From Sphaerisporangium krabiense (GTDB taxonomy: Bacteria > Actinomycetota > Actinomycetes > Streptosporangiales > Streptosporangiaceae), in the NCBI RefSeq assembly GCF_014200435.1, contig NZ_JACHBR010000002.1, positions 424,501 to 488,500 of the forward strand: DNA of 64,000 nt, read 5' to 3'. The translations under genes and the position numbers were made by a program. Below the pieces are notes generated by a model that saw only the letters and a list, made by a program, of their open reading frames with translations, searched no databases and was not told the DNA's origin. Positions 1 to 8,710 of this stretch are shown here, piece by piece. Numbering within the stretch: position 1 is the first letter of the stretch; the number at the start of each line of letters is the position of its first letter.

Positions 1-38
1 GCCTAACGTCGCTACCTTGAATCTGTTAGCTTTGGTAC

Positions 39-740
39 ATGCCCACCGAGACCCTCAGCACCAGAGACCGAGTCCTGCGCGCGGCGGCCGACCTGCTGGC
101 GGAGGGCGGCCGGGACGCCGTCTCGACGCGCGCGGTCGGCGCCGCCGCCGGGGTGCAGGCCCCGACGCTGTACCGCCTGTTCGGCGACAAGGACGGCATG
201 CTGGCCGCCGTGGCCGCCTACGGTTTCGAGGAGTATCTGACGAGCAAGGCCCGCATGGGCCGCTCCGAGGACCCGGTGGCCGACCTGCGCCGCGGGTGGG
301 ACCTTCACGTCGACTTCGGCCTGTCCCGCCCGGCCTTCTACGTGCTGATGTACGGCGACGCCCACCCGGGCGTCTGCTCGCCCGCCGCGCGCCGGGCCGC
401 GTCCATGCTGGAGCAGATCATCACGCGCATCGCCGACGCCGGACGGCTGAAGACCAGCGTGGGCAGGGCGGCGGGCATGGTCCACGCCGCGGGCATCGGC
501 GTCACCCTGAGCCTCATCGCCACGGCCCCCGAGGAGCGGGACCCGGAGATGTCCACCGTGACCCGCGAGGCCGTCCTCGGCGCGATCGTCACCGGGGACG
601 AGGCGCCGGGCCCCGATCCGCACGCCGGCGTCGCGGGCCGCGCGATGGCGCTGCGCGCCGCGCTCTGCGGGCACGAGACCCCGCTCAGCCCCGCCGAACG
701 CGTCCTTCTCGCCGAATGGCTGGACCGCCTGGCCCGCTGA
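39..740 (+). CDS. TetR/AcrR family transcriptional regulator
   Basis: A 233-residue one-component DNA-binding repressor by family. The N-terminal helix-turn-helix lies at about residues 8-55 (TRAVGAAAGVQAPTLYRLF is the typical second and recognition helix), followed by a divergent helical ligand-binding half with no recognisable ligand class. The ATG is the first in frame. No Shine-Dalgarno sequence precedes it, so a leaderless or very short leader is possible. The next gene is convergent and only 6 bp away, so the pair is not an operon. The regulated gene would lie to the left, outside the window, or be the gene itself. The fold is confident; the target is unknown. Confidence 0.9.
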   Translation: MPTETLSTRDRVLRAAADLLAEGGRDAVSTRAVGAAAGVQAPTLYRLFGDKDGMLAAVAAYGFEEYLTSKARMGRSEDPVADLRRGWDLHVDFGLSRPAFYVLMYGDAHPGVCSPAARRAASMLEQIITRIADAGRLKTSVGRAAGMVHAAGIGVTLSLIATAPEERDPEMSTVTREAVLGAIVTGDEAPGPDPHAGVAGRAMALRAALCGHETPLSPAERVLLAEWLDRLAR

Positions 741-746
741 GCCCGG

Positions 747-1742
747 TCAGGAGCCGAGGAGGTGTACCAGGGCCGTCGCGCGGTCGGTGCGTTCGACGTG
801 GATCTCGCGGCCGGACCGTTGCCGGTGGATCAGGCCCGCCGTCTCCAGGCGGTCGCAGTGGTAGGTGACGGCGTTCGGGGCGTGCCGGGTGATCTCGGCG
901 AGCCTGCCCATGGTCAGCGGCCGCTCCAGGCTGGTCAGGATCGCCGCCCGCGCCTCGCCCATCAGCAGCACCAGCGCGTCGCCGTCGCGCCTCTCCCTGG
1001 GGGCCCGGGACGCCAGCGTTCCCGCCAGGGGGAGGGGGTAGCCGATCCACACCACCTCGGGGCCGTCCAGGTTGCTCACCATCGAGGTCGGCCCGGTGAT
1101 CATGGGCATGAGCACGAGCCTGCGCGACCCGATGTGGAAGCGCGCCGGCTCGGTGTCGGGGAAGCTGAAGGCGCCGTCCTGGAACATGCACCCCGCGTGC
1201 AGGTCGTTGAGCACCGCGTCCATGGACCCCCGGGCGGCGGCGATGGCGACCCGCTCGATCTCACGGTCCATCAGCGGCCGGGCGCGCGTCCACACGTCGC
1301 CCATGACCGACCAGACGCGCTCCAGCAGGCCGGCGTAGCCGTGCAGCCACGCCTTCGGGCGCTCGGCCGCGGCGCGCCAGTGCGGCGGGACGCGCCCGCC
1401 GGTGATCGCCGCGAGGTCGTCGAGCAGCGCCTGGCCGGGCAGGTCGCGCAGGATCTCGATCTGCGTCTCGATGGGGATGTCGCCGGTCGGCGTGCCGGGG
1501 AAGACGAGGTCGGGCACGACGCTGTAGCCGGGGGTCGCCAGCGAGCGCACGATCGGCCCGTCGCCCGGCACGGCGACCGAGCGGATCATGCGGCGCCATG
1601 ACTCGGGCGCTCCGCGCAGCCGCCCGCCGAGCGCGTCGGTGATCAGCGCCAGCATCGACACGCCGGGAGCCAGAGCCACCGCCACCGGCACGCTCTGGGG
1701 CCGCTCCACGCTCAGGGTGGTACGCACGCGCTCTCCAGTCAC
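747..1742 (-). CDS. ArsR-like winged-helix regulator with DUF5937-type N-terminus
   Basis: A 331-residue protein whose C-terminal 80 residues form an ArsR-type winged helix (helix region around TMGRLAEITRHAPNAVTYHC, then a basic wing). The long N-terminal part matches what is usually labelled DUF5937 in actinomycete ArsR relatives; it has no metal-binding Cys/His cluster, so metal sensing is unlikely. It starts at GTG with GAGGGG upstream. The reading is convergent with the TetR gene. A 7-bp inverted repeat sits about 60 bp upstream of its start and could be its operator. Regulator is confident; the signal is unknown. Confidence 0.75.
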   Translation of the reverse strand: MTGERVRTTLSVERPQSVPVAVALAPGVSMLALITDALGGRLRGAPESWRRMIRSVAVPGDGPIVRSLATPGYSVVPDLVFPGTPTGDIPIETQIEILRDLPGQALLDDLAAITGGRVPPHWRAAAERPKAWLHGYAGLLERVWSVMGDVWTRARPLMDREIERVAIAAARGSMDAVLNDLHAGCMFQDGAFSFPDTEPARFHIGSRRLVLMPMITGPTSMVSNLDGPEVVWIGYPLPLAGTLASRAPRERRDGDALVLLMGEARAAILTSLERPLTMGRLAEITRHAPNAVTYHCDRLETAGLIHRQRSGREIHVERTDRATALVHLLGS

Positions 1743-1801
1743 CCAGGATCCCCTCGTCTCCCTTTGAACCTAGCCATATATCGAACACTTTCGCAGCTCC
1801 C

Positions 1802-1823
1802 TCCGGACCACTCAATGTCCGGA
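1802..1823. promoter_or_regulatory. Inverted repeat TCCGGAC-N8-GTCCGGA, candidate operator
   Basis: Perfect 7-bp arms separated by 8 bp in the space between the ArsR-like gene and the small repeat-peptide ORF. Spacing and symmetry suit a winged-helix dimer. Assignment to the adjacent regulator rests on position only. Confidence 0.35.
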
Positions 1824-1964
1824 AATCTGACCCTGTCGTCAGCGTGACCGGCGTATCGCCCCCTGTCGCCGACTGTCAGCGCCGTGTGAGCGGGTTGTGA
1901 GGACGGGTCCCTAATTTCGACGTCGACCGCCCCGAAGGAGGGGCGCAGAACGAAGGGAGTCGCC

Positions 1965-2087
1965 ATGCGCACGACACGACGGACGGCCGGCGGTACGCCC
2001 GTTCCCGCCCTCGGACGCGCGGGCGTCCGGGTCACCCGCGCGGGCGTCCGGGTCACTCGCGCCGGCGTCCGGGTCACTCGCGCCTGA
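1965..2087 (+). CDS. Small basic peptide with three RAGVRVT heptad repeats
   Basis: A 40-codon ORF beginning ATG with AGGGAG five to six bases upstream. The product starts MRTTRRTAGG and its C-terminal half is three perfect tandem RAGVRVT units followed by RA. The heptad is encoded by a nearly identical 21-bp repeat. The peptide is strongly basic and lacks acidic residues, Cys, a signal peptide or a membrane helix. The stop codon is the first base triplet of an 11-bp-arm hairpin, which would terminate transcription right after it. I do not recognise a family. It may be a genuine microprotein, a leader peptide, or a chance ORF over a short tandem repeat; the good ribosome site and the terminator favour expression. 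Confidence 0.4.
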   Translation: MRTTRRTAGGTPVPALGRAGVRVTRAGVRVTRAGVRVTRA

Positions 2088-2130
2088 TCCGGCGCCCGGC
2101 GCGGGCCACAGGGGCGCCCGCGCCGGATCA
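2085..2130. terminator. Strong hairpin between repeat peptide and SARP gene
   Basis: Arms TGATCCGGCGC (2085-2095) and GCGCCGGATCA (2120-2130) are perfectly complementary over 11 bp, with further GC pairing inside the loop. It includes the stop codon of the small peptide and lies 3' of the SARP gene, so it can serve both strands. It has no T-tract, as is usual in actinomycetes. Confidence 0.6.
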
Positions 2131-2141
2131 GTAAGGGGGGT

Positions 2142-5066
2142 TCAGGCCCGGCGGGGATCGGAGGAGCGGGGGCCGGTCTTCGCCGGGCCGCCGGGCGGGC
2201 GGGCCGGGTGGTCGTCGCCGAGTTCGGCCACGATCGCCGCGGCCTCCCGCCGGCGGGCCCGCGCGCCGTCCCGGTCGCCGGAGGCCGCCAGCACGTCGCC
2301 GAGGCGGCTCAGCACGCCCGCCTCGCCCCGGCGGTCCTCGAAGTCCCGCATGATCTCCAGCGCCGCGTCGAACGCCGCGGCGGCCTCGGCCAGGCGGCCG
2401 AGCGCGGCGTGCGCCGTGCCCAGCGTGCGCAGCGCCTCGGCCCGGTGGTAGCGGTCGCCGAGCTCGGTGTAGATGGCGAGCGCCTCGAGGCTGCCGCGCG
2501 CCGCCTCCTCGTGGCGGCCGAGGCCGTTGTCGTTCTCGGCGATGTGGTTCAGCGTGCCGGCCTCCAGCCGCCGGTCGCCGCCGCCGCGCGCGATGGTCAG
2601 CGCCCGGTCGTGGCACTCCACCGCGCGGTCGTGACGCCCGAGCCGGAAGTACGCCCGGCCGAGGTGGGTGAGGGCCTCCCCTTCCAGGTCGCGGTCCCCG
2701 GTGCGCCGCGCGACCGCCAGCGCGTCGCCGTAGCGGGCGGCCGCCTCCTCCAGCCGCCCGAGCCGCGCGTAGGTCGCGGCCAGACCGGCCAGCGCCCAGC
2801 CCTCCTCGACGGCCGCGCCGCCGCGCCTGCACGCGCGCACCGCGGCCCGCCGCACGTCGAGCCACGCCGGTCCCGGCACGTGGAACTCGGCGAACGGCGC
2901 CATGGCGCGGCCGAGCCGCCAGGCGGCGTCGTGCCACTCGCGCGCCGCGGCGTGGCGGACCGCGGCGACCAGGTTGGGGAACTCCTCCTCGTACCATCCG
3001 ACGGCACGCTCGGCGTCGTCGAACTCCTGCGGGACCACGCCCGCCCCCTCCGGCTCCGGGGGCAGCTCCCGCCCGCCGGGGGGCAGATGGGCCGCCGCCT
3101 CGCGCGCCGTGCGGACGTACCACTCGACGACGCGGCGCAGGGGATCCGCACCGGACTGCGGATCGGCGTCCCCGGCGAGGCGCGCCTGCTCGGCCGCGTA
3201 GTCGCGCAGCAGGTCGTGGAAGTCGTACCGGCCGGGGGAGCGGGAGCGCAGCAGGTGGTCGGCGGTGAGCCGGTCCAGGAGCCGGGTGACGGCCGCGGCG
3301 TCCTCTCCCGCCAGCGCGGCCGCCGCGCCCACGCCGACCTCCGGGCCGGGGTGCAGGCCGAGCAGCCGGAACAGGCGCGCGGAGTCCGGGTCGAGCGCCC
3401 GGTAGGTCCACGAGAACACCGTGCGCAGGTCGGTGTCGTCGCCGTCGCCGGTGTCCAGCGCGGCCAGGCGGGTGCGCTCGTCCCGCAGGTCGGCGACGAG
3501 CCGCCGCAGCGGCGTCCCGGGGAAGCGGGCGGCGCGCTCGGCGAAGATGCGCAGCGCCAGGGGCAGCCGGGCGCAGCGCTCGACGATCTCGGCCACCGCG
3601 GCGGGGTCGGCGGCGACGCGCTCGGGGCCGAGCACCCCGGCGAGCAGCTCGACGGCCTCGGCCGCGGGCATCTGGTCGAGGATGACGCGCCGCGCGCCGT
3701 ACTGGACGATCAGGCCGCGGAGCTGGTTGCGGCTGGTCACGATCAGCACGCCGCCGGCGCCGGGGACGAGCGGGCGCACCTGCTCGCTGCCGCCCGCGTT
3801 GTCGAGCAGCACGAGCGTCCTGCGGCCCGCCAGCAGCGTCCGGTACAGCGCGGACCGCTCCTCCAGGCCGGCCGGGACGCGGTCGGGCGGGGTGCCGAGC
3901 GAGCGCAGCAGCGTCTCCAGCGCCGCCGCGGCCTGGACGGGCCTGCCCTGCCCGTACCCGTGCAGGTCCAGGTAGAGCTGCCCGTCGGGGAAGCGCTCGC
4001 GGGCCCGGTGCGCCCAGTGGACGGCGAGCGCGGTCTTGCCCGACCCCGCCGTACCCTGCAGCGAGACGATCGTGCCCGCCTGCGACGGGGAGGCGCCGGC
4101 GAGGACGCGGTCGAGCGCGGCCAGCTCGGCCTTGCGGCCGGCGAAGCCCGGGATGTCGGGGCGGAGCTGCCGGGGCACCTGCGCGGGGGGCTTGAGCGTC
4201 GCCCGTCCGGGCGCGGGGCCGAGGGAGGGGTCCTCGGTGAGGATCGACCGGTGCAGGTCGCGCAGGGCCGGGCCCGGGTCCACCCCGAGGTCCTCCGCCA
4301 GCACGGCGCCGACCTCCTGGTAGGCCCGCAGCGCCTCGGCCGGGCGCCCGCTGCGGTAGAGCGCCAGCATGAGCCGCTCCCAGAACGGCTCGCGCAGCGG
4401 GTGGGCGCGCGTCAGCTCGCGCAGCGGCGCGACCAGCTCGGCGTGGCCGCCGGTGCTCAGGCGGATGTCGGCCCACCGCTCCTGGGCGTGCAGCCACTCC
4501 TCGGTGAGCGGCGCCACCTCGTCGCCGTGCAGCGCGGCCGACTCGGCGTTGGAGAGCAGGGGACGCCGCCACAGTCCCATCGCCTCGGCGTAGGCGCGCG
4601 CGGCCCCCTCGAGGTCCCCGGCGGCGGCGGCCCGGCCCGCGTGGCCGGTCAGCGCGCGGAAGCGCAGCAGGTCCAGGACGCCCGGGCCGACGTCGGCGCG
4701 GTAGCCGTCGGGGACGGTGCGCACGACGTCGCGGATCTCGGGCAGCCGCCGCAGCCGGTTGACATAGGTGTGGACGGTGGCCCTGGCGCGGTCGTGGTCC
4801 TCGGGCTCCTCGTCCCACAGCCAGGCGACCAGCCGGCCCACGGGGACGGTCTCGCCGGGACGCAGCAGGAGCCCGGCCAGCGCGACGCGCAGCTTGTTGC
4901 CGGGCACCGGCACCTCGCGGGCGTCCCCTCCGGCGCCGGAGGTGACGGTCAGCGGCCCGAGCACCTGGAAACGCGCCAGGCCGTCGCCCGCGGCGTCCGC
5001 CGTCGAGTCCGCTGTGGCGTCCGCCGCCCGGTCCCGGGGGCTCCTGGCGCGCGCGGAGACGGTCAT
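2142..5066 (-). CDS. AfsR/SARP-family regulator with NB-ARC ATPase and TPR domains
   Basis: A 974-residue STAND-type activator. From N to C: an OmpR-like winged helix (about 30-115), a bacterial transcriptional activation domain (about 120-270), an NB-ARC module with P-loop GTAGSGKTA and LVLLDNA Walker B (about 300-560), and C-terminal TPR repeats (about 720-950). This is the AfsR layout; such proteins activate secondary-metabolite or developmental genes by binding direct heptamer repeats. The start is the ATG giving MTVSARARS. An upstream in-frame TTG at 5171 would add 35 residues but has no better ribosome site. It stands alone, with convergent or divergent neighbours, and could act in trans on the ram-like or terpene genes in the window; that link is inference. 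Confidence 0.9.
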   Translation of the reverse strand: MTVSARARSPRDRAADATADSTADAAGDGLARFQVLGPLTVTSGAGGDAREVPVPGNKLRVALAGLLLRPGETVPVGRLVAWLWDEEPEDHDRARATVHTYVNRLRRLPEIRDVVRTVPDGYRADVGPGVLDLLRFRALTGHAGRAAAAGDLEGAARAYAEAMGLWRRPLLSNAESAALHGDEVAPLTEEWLHAQERWADIRLSTGGHAELVAPLRELTRAHPLREPFWERLMLALYRSGRPAEALRAYQEVGAVLAEDLGVDPGPALRDLHRSILTEDPSLGPAPGRATLKPPAQVPRQLRPDIPGFAGRKAELAALDRVLAGASPSQAGTIVSLQGTAGSGKTALAVHWAHRARERFPDGQLYLDLHGYGQGRPVQAAAALETLLRSLGTPPDRVPAGLEERSALYRTLLAGRRTLVLLDNAGGSEQVRPLVPGAGGVLIVTSRNQLRGLIVQYGARRVILDQMPAAEAVELLAGVLGPERVAADPAAVAEIVERCARLPLALRIFAERAARFPGTPLRRLVADLRDERTRLAALDTGDGDDTDLRTVFSWTYRALDPDSARLFRLLGLHPGPEVGVGAAAALAGEDAAAVTRLLDRLTADHLLRSRSPGRYDFHDLLRDYAAEQARLAGDADPQSGADPLRRVVEWYVRTAREAAAHLPPGGRELPPEPEGAGVVPQEFDDAERAVGWYEEEFPNLVAAVRHAAAREWHDAAWRLGRAMAPFAEFHVPGPAWLDVRRAAVRACRRGGAAVEEGWALAGLAATYARLGRLEEAAARYGDALAVARRTGDRDLEGEALTHLGRAYFRLGRHDRAVECHDRALTIARGGGDRRLEAGTLNHIAENDNGLGRHEEAARGSLEALAIYTELGDRYHRAEALRTLGTAHAALGRLAEAAAAFDAALEIMRDFEDRRGEAGVLSRLGDVLAASGDRDGARARRREAAAIVAELGDDHPARPPGGPAKTGPRSSDPRRA

Positions 5067-5299
5067 CGGCCGTCCCACGGCGGGACGATCGCGGCCTGTG
5101 CCATCGGACCCCCCGATCTCATCCGGACGTTCGGCGCGGGACCGGAACCCTCCGCGGAACCTCGCCGGCAATCGCTCATGCTAGCGATCGCGGGCAATGA
5201 GTCCGGACATATCCGTATTTCTGGGCCAGACTCCTCTCGGCCGCCCCTGTCACACCGAGAAGAGCCCGGCCCGGATCGCGCCGGTCACCGCCGTTCGGC

Positions 5300-5345
5300 A
5301 CGGATCGGCACCGCGTGGATCGGCGCCGCGTGGATCGGCACGGAT
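5300..5345. repeat. Short direct repeats of GGATCGGC(A/G)C
   Basis: Three near-identical units of about 15 bp (GGATCGGCACCGCGT-like), plus a partial copy, lie just 3' of the VOC gene in the space upstream of the SARP gene. AfsR-type activators bind direct repeats, so they may matter, but the spacing was not matched to a known site. They could also be simple slippage. Confidence 0.3.
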
Positions 5346-6265
5346 CAGCCGGGAATCCGCCCGAGATAGAACCGGACGCCCTGGTCGTCGGCGCACTCGG
5401 CGGTGATGCCGTACGGCTGCCGCTCGGGGTCGGTGCTGGTCCCGCCGGCGGCCCTCACCCGGGCGACGGCCGCGTCGATGTCGTCGACCGCGTACATCGG
5501 CACGACGGCGGCACGGTCCCGGCCGCCCCACAGGCCGGTCATCGGGCGCACCTCCGCGTCTCCGGCGCGCACCCGCCATCCGTGCTCCACGTTGCCGGGG
5601 GCGAACTTCCAGCCGAGGACGCTTCCGTAGAACGCGCGGGCGCGGTCGACGTCGCGCACCTCGATGGTCAGGTAGACGACCTCGCCCTGCGCCGTGGAAC
5701 CGGTCTCGGCGCTCGCGCCGGGCAGCTCGTAGAGGCTGAACTCCAGCCCCTGGTCGTCCACGCAGGCCGACACGAGGCCGTACGGCTCCTGGACCGGCTC
5801 CTCGGCGCGCCCGCCGGCCGCGCGGACGCGCTCGGCGGCCGCCCGCACGTCGTCCACGAGGTGACAGGCCCACAGCGTGCGCGCCCCCTCCTGGCTCCAT
5901 ATGCCGTGCGGAAGGGTGAGCCCTTCGACCAGACGGCCGCGGGGATCGCCGCCCGGCTCGTACCGCCAGCCGAGCACGGCCTGGTAGAAGGCGGCGGCCC
6001 GGCCGGCGTCCGGCACCCGCAGCGACACGAATCCGACGTCGCCCTGCCGCAGCGCGGTGGGGGTCGCGGTGGAGGTCGAGGTGGAAGTCGAGGTGGACGG
6101 CATGATGGTCCCTCTCCTGTCGTGGGTTCTCTGGGTCCGCTCCCGGGGACGGAGCAGCTCCCGCTCCAGGCGGGCGCGCAGCCGCGCCGCGAAGGCGGGA
6201 TCGGGGTCGGCGGCCGTCGCCGGCCGCAGGAGGGCCTCGAACGGGTCAGACAACGGATCAGACAT
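5345..6265 (-). CDS. Two-domain VOC (glyoxalase/bleomycin-resistance fold) protein
   Basis: A 306-residue protein with two tandem VOC modules (about 75-180 and 195-305), each opening with the beta strand seen in FVSLRVPDAGRAAAFYQAVL and YLTIEVRDVDRARAFYGSVL. The N-terminal 50 residues (DPDPAFAARLRARLEREL) are a short helical segment often found ahead of actinobacterial VOC proteins next to sigma factors. A T/S repeat (TSTSTSTSTAT) links it to the first VOC. The start overlaps the sigma-factor stop by 8 bp with GGAGGG ideally placed, supporting translational coupling. A second in-frame ATG at 6103 also has an excellent AGGAGAGGG site and would give a 252-residue VOC-only form. The substrate cannot be read from sequence. 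Confidence 0.8.
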   Translation of the reverse strand: MSDPLSDPFEALLRPATAADPDPAFAARLRARLERELLRPRERTQRTHDRRGTIMPSTSTSTSTSTATPTALRQGDVGFVSLRVPDAGRAAAFYQAVLGWRYEPGGDPRGRLVEGLTLPHGIWSQEGARTLWACHLVDDVRAAAERVRAAGGRAEEPVQEPYGLVSACVDDQGLEFSLYELPGASAETGSTAQGEVVYLTIEVRDVDRARAFYGSVLGWKFAPGNVEHGWRVRAGDAEVRPMTGLWGGRDRAAVVPMYAVDDIDAAVARVRAAGGTSTDPERQPYGITAECADDQGVRFYLGRIPG

Positions 6266-6785
6266 CGCGGCCCTCCGATCTCTCGTAGTTCTCTCGGAAC
6301 GCCTTCCTGGCCCGCACGAGCAGCGCCTCGGTCGCGTGCACGGTCCTGCCGAGCAGCCGCGCGACCTCGGGTACGGGCAGCCCGTCGAGATAGCGCAGCA
6401 CCAGCGCGCCGCGGTGGTGCGGGCCGAGCCCGGCCAGCACCTCCTGCGCGATCATGGCGTCCAGCCGCTCGTCCCACGGGTCCTCGGGCTCGACGGGGAG
6501 CCCGTGGACGATCCGCAGGCCGCGCTGCTCGCGCTCGGCCCGCCTCCAGTGGTCGACGAGCTTGTGCCGCGCCACGCCGACCAGCCAGGCGACGCCGACC
6601 TCGGGGGGCGGCCGCCTGCGCACCGCCTCGACGGCGGCGAGGAACGTCTCCGCCGTCAAATCCTCTGCCAGGGCCCGCTGCCCGCAGCGGGACAGCAGGT
6701 AGCCGTAGACCTGGGGCAGCGCCGCGTCGTACAACGCGAGCAGCGCCGCCCCCGGGTCCGGTTCCACTCCCGCCGGTAGGTTCAC
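6258..6785 (-). CDS. ECF-type RNA polymerase sigma factor
   Basis: A 175-residue sigma-70 family protein with region 2 at about residues 20-85 (LAEDLTAETFLAAVEAV is the region 2.2 core-binding helix) and region 4 at about 110-160 (helix-turn-helix VPEVARLLGRTVHATEALL). Regions 1 and 3 are absent, as expected for an extracytoplasmic-function sigma. No zinc-finger anti-sigma follows. The translationally coupled next gene is the VOC protein, whose short N-terminal helix may take a regulatory role. A third gene (DUF4383) is upstream on the same strand with 64 bp between. The cognate signal is unknown. Confidence 0.9.
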   Translation of the reverse strand: MNLPAGVEPDPGAALLALYDAALPQVYGYLLSRCGQRALAEDLTAETFLAAVEAVRRRPPPEVGVAWLVGVARHKLVDHWRRAEREQRGLRIVHGLPVEPEDPWDERLDAMIAQEVLAGLGPHHRGALVLRYLDGLPVPEVARLLGRTVHATEALLVRARKAFRENYERSEGRDV

Positions 6786-6849
6786 ATCCCCTTCATCGCC
6801 CGGGAGCCCTCCGCTCCGACGGGTGGAACGGAAAAATCTCCTCCCGGGG

Positions 6850-7308
6850 CTAGACCGAGAAGGTCCGGCGGGAGGAGGGGGTGCGGCGCGAGAGCGTCGC
6901 GCCGAGGGCGATCATGATGATGCCGAGGAAGAAGTGCAGCCAGTTGACGGCCGTGTTGACCGGGATGGCGTTGACCGGGCTGTTCTGGTCGATGACCAGC
7001 CCGTAGATCCACCAGAGCAGGGCCAGGACGCCGCCCCACACCAGGTAGGCGCGGGCTCCCGCCCAGGTCCGCGCGAGGCTGACGCCCACGATGCCGAACA
7101 GCAGATGGATGAAGTTGTGCAGGACCGAGACCTGGAACACGCCGAACAGGAAAGCGGTGGATCGGTACCCGGCCCAGCCCATGGACCCGTAGTCGGTGGT
7201 GATCCCGGGGATGAACCCGAGGATCCCCAACGCCAGGAAGACAAGCCCGATGACGAACGCGGCCATCTGCAACGGCGTCCTCGTCATCTCACGCGTGCGC
7301 GCTCCCAT
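6850..7308 (-). CDS. DUF4383 integral membrane protein
   Basis: A 152-residue protein with four hydrophobic helices and the DUF4383 pattern: conserved SVLHNFIHLLFGIVGV in the middle and NWLHFFLGIIMI near the C-terminus, each with His residues facing the helix core. The family is common in actinobacteria and has no established function. The start is the ATG after GGAGGAGGGATC; an in-frame GTG at 7323 lies inside that ribosome-binding sequence and is not used as the start. It lies 64 bp upstream of the sigma-factor gene on the same strand, so co-transcription is possible. Confidence 0.85.
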   Translation of the reverse strand: MGARTREMTRTPLQMAAFVIGLVFLALGILGFIPGITTDYGSMGWAGYRSTAFLFGVFQVSVLHNFIHLLFGIVGVSLARTWAGARAYLVWGGVLALLWWIYGLVIDQNSPVNAIPVNTAVNWLHFFLGIIMIALGATLSRRTPSSRRTFSV

Positions 7309-7419
7309 GATCCCTCCTCCCACGGCCGCTCCGTCGCGCCGTGGTCGTCTGTGGTCCGCGTGTCTCGTGGCCGGTCGCGAACCGCGTGCAGGGCAAGCGC
7401 CGCCCGGCCGCCGCGGAGG

Positions 7420-7974
7420 TCACGTGCGGGTGCGGACGGTGTGCATCCGGATCGTCGCGGGCAGCCGCTCCATCTCCAGGGACCGCCGCAGCCGTCCGAC
7501 CGCCCCGCTGATCCCCTGCCGCGCGGCGGCGGGGTCGGCGCGGTCGGGGATCACGACGGCGAGCGCCAGGCGCGGGTCGTCCGCGGACCCCGACAACGAC
7601 GCGCGCACCCGTTCCCCCGGAAGGCTCTCGATCAGGTCGTCCTCCAGCGCCCCGGCGGCGGCTCTCGCCGACAGGCGCGTGGCGCCGTGGGCCGGGTCGG
7701 GTTCCAGGTCGAGCGTGCGCAGCGTGCCGGTGCGCCCCTGCGCCAGCAGCCAGCGCAGCGCCGGCAGGGCGACGATGAGCGAGATCACGATGACCACGGG
7801 CCAGACCCACGGCCGGCCCGCGGGAAAGGCGGCGACCTCGGGCGGGATCAGCGGCGCGCTCGGCGGCCCGAGCAGCCCCAGCGCGCGCACGAGGCACACG
7901 ACGCCGGCGCCGGCGAGCAGCAGCCCCACGAGCACCAGGCCGACGCGGTTGGCGGCGGCGGGCGGTTGTCTCAC
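7420..7974 (-). CDS. AmaP-like alkaline-shock membrane anchor
   Basis: A 184-residue protein with two N-terminal transmembrane helices (about 10-33 and 55-77) followed by a soluble domain. AmaP in Gram-positives tethers the abundant Asp23/Gls24 proteins to the membrane. The last gene of the operon; it starts 4 bp after the stop of the DUF6286 gene. Sequence similarity is moderate, so the call leans on topology and on the neighbouring Asp23, DUF2273 and DUF6286 genes, which form the standard actinobacterial set. Confidence 0.75.
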   Translation of the reverse strand: MRQPPAAANRVGLVLVGLLLAGAGVVCLVRALGLLGPPSAPLIPPEVAAFPAGRPWVWPVVIVISLIVALPALRWLLAQGRTGTLRTLDLEPDPAHGATRLSARAAAGALEDDLIESLPGERVRASLSGSADDPRLALAVVIPDRADPAAARQGISGAVGRLRRSLEMERLPATIRMHTVRTRT

Positions 7975-7978
7975 CTGG

Positions 7979-8710
7979 TCACCCCTCTTTCCGTGTGACG
8001 TCGACGTGGACCCGCAGGGGGCGCAGCGGCCTGAGCTCCTCGAGCCTGTCCTCGACGGCCTCGGCGACCTCGCCGGGCAGGGCGCCCGGGTCGCGCAGCG
8101 GCGTCGTGGCGTTCACCCGCACCCCGTGGCGGCCCACCCGCACGCGGGCGTGCGAGACGCCGTCGACGCCCTCGGCGACCGTGGCGAGGTGGCGGCGCAG
8201 CCCTCCCCGGGTGATGCCGGTGACCGTCATCGCGTCGTCGGGCGCGAGCGGCACGACGCGCACCCGGCCGGGGACGAACGCCAGCCCCAGCAGGAACAGC
8301 CCGAGCGCGACCGCGCCGCTCGCCGCCGCCAGGTGCCCGGGGTCGTCCACGGGACCGGCGGCGAAGTCGGTGAACCAGGACCACGGCGGCATCCGCATGT
8401 CCGTGCCCGTCGCGGCCGAGACGGCGCCGGCCAGCGTGAGGAGCGCGGCCAGGGTGAGCAGCAGGGCGGTGACGGTGGCGGAGATCCCCCGCCGGGGACG
8501 GAACGCCCGTGCCGCCGCGCGCCGGGCGACGCCGTGCCGCACGGGCGGGCGCTCCTCGGCCGGGCCTTCCGGCGGCTCGGAATACCGGTCGGGTTCGGAG
8601 GCGGTGGGCTTGCCGGGCGAGGTCTCCTGGCCGGTCCAGGAGTCTTCGGGCCGGTCGGGCGGGCTCCCGTGGCCGGGCCAGGGGGCCGTGGGGTCGCCGG
8701 GCGTGGTCAC
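7979..8710 (-). CDS. DUF6286 membrane protein of the Gls24 operon
   Basis: A 243-residue protein: a Pro/Gly-rich cytoplasmic N-terminus (1-80), two transmembrane helices (about 88-110 and 140-160), and a C-terminal alpha/beta domain containing the repeated pattern VSHARVRVGRHGVRVNATT, seen in DUF6286. Function is not established; the family is nearly always found beside Asp23 and AmaP genes, so a role in the membrane-bound Asp23 assembly is a reasonable inference. Its start overlaps the preceding Asp23 stop by 4 bp. Confidence 0.75.
   Translation of the reverse strand: MTTPGDPTAPWPGHGSPPDRPEDSWTGQETSPGKPTASEPDRYSEPPEGPAEERPPVRHGVARRAAARAFRPRRGISATVTALLLTLAALLTLAGAVSAATGTDMRMPPWSWFTDFAAGPVDDPGHLAAASGAVALGLFLLGLAFVPGRVRVVPLAPDDAMTVTGITRGGLRRHLATVAEGVDGVSHARVRVGRHGVRVNATTPLRDPGALPGEVAEAVEDRLEELRPLRPLRVHVDVTRKEG

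Noticed and set aside
2020-2084. Possible CRISPR-like repeat array
   Set aside because: Units of 21 bp follow each other without spacers and encode a heptad repeat; no cas genes are present.
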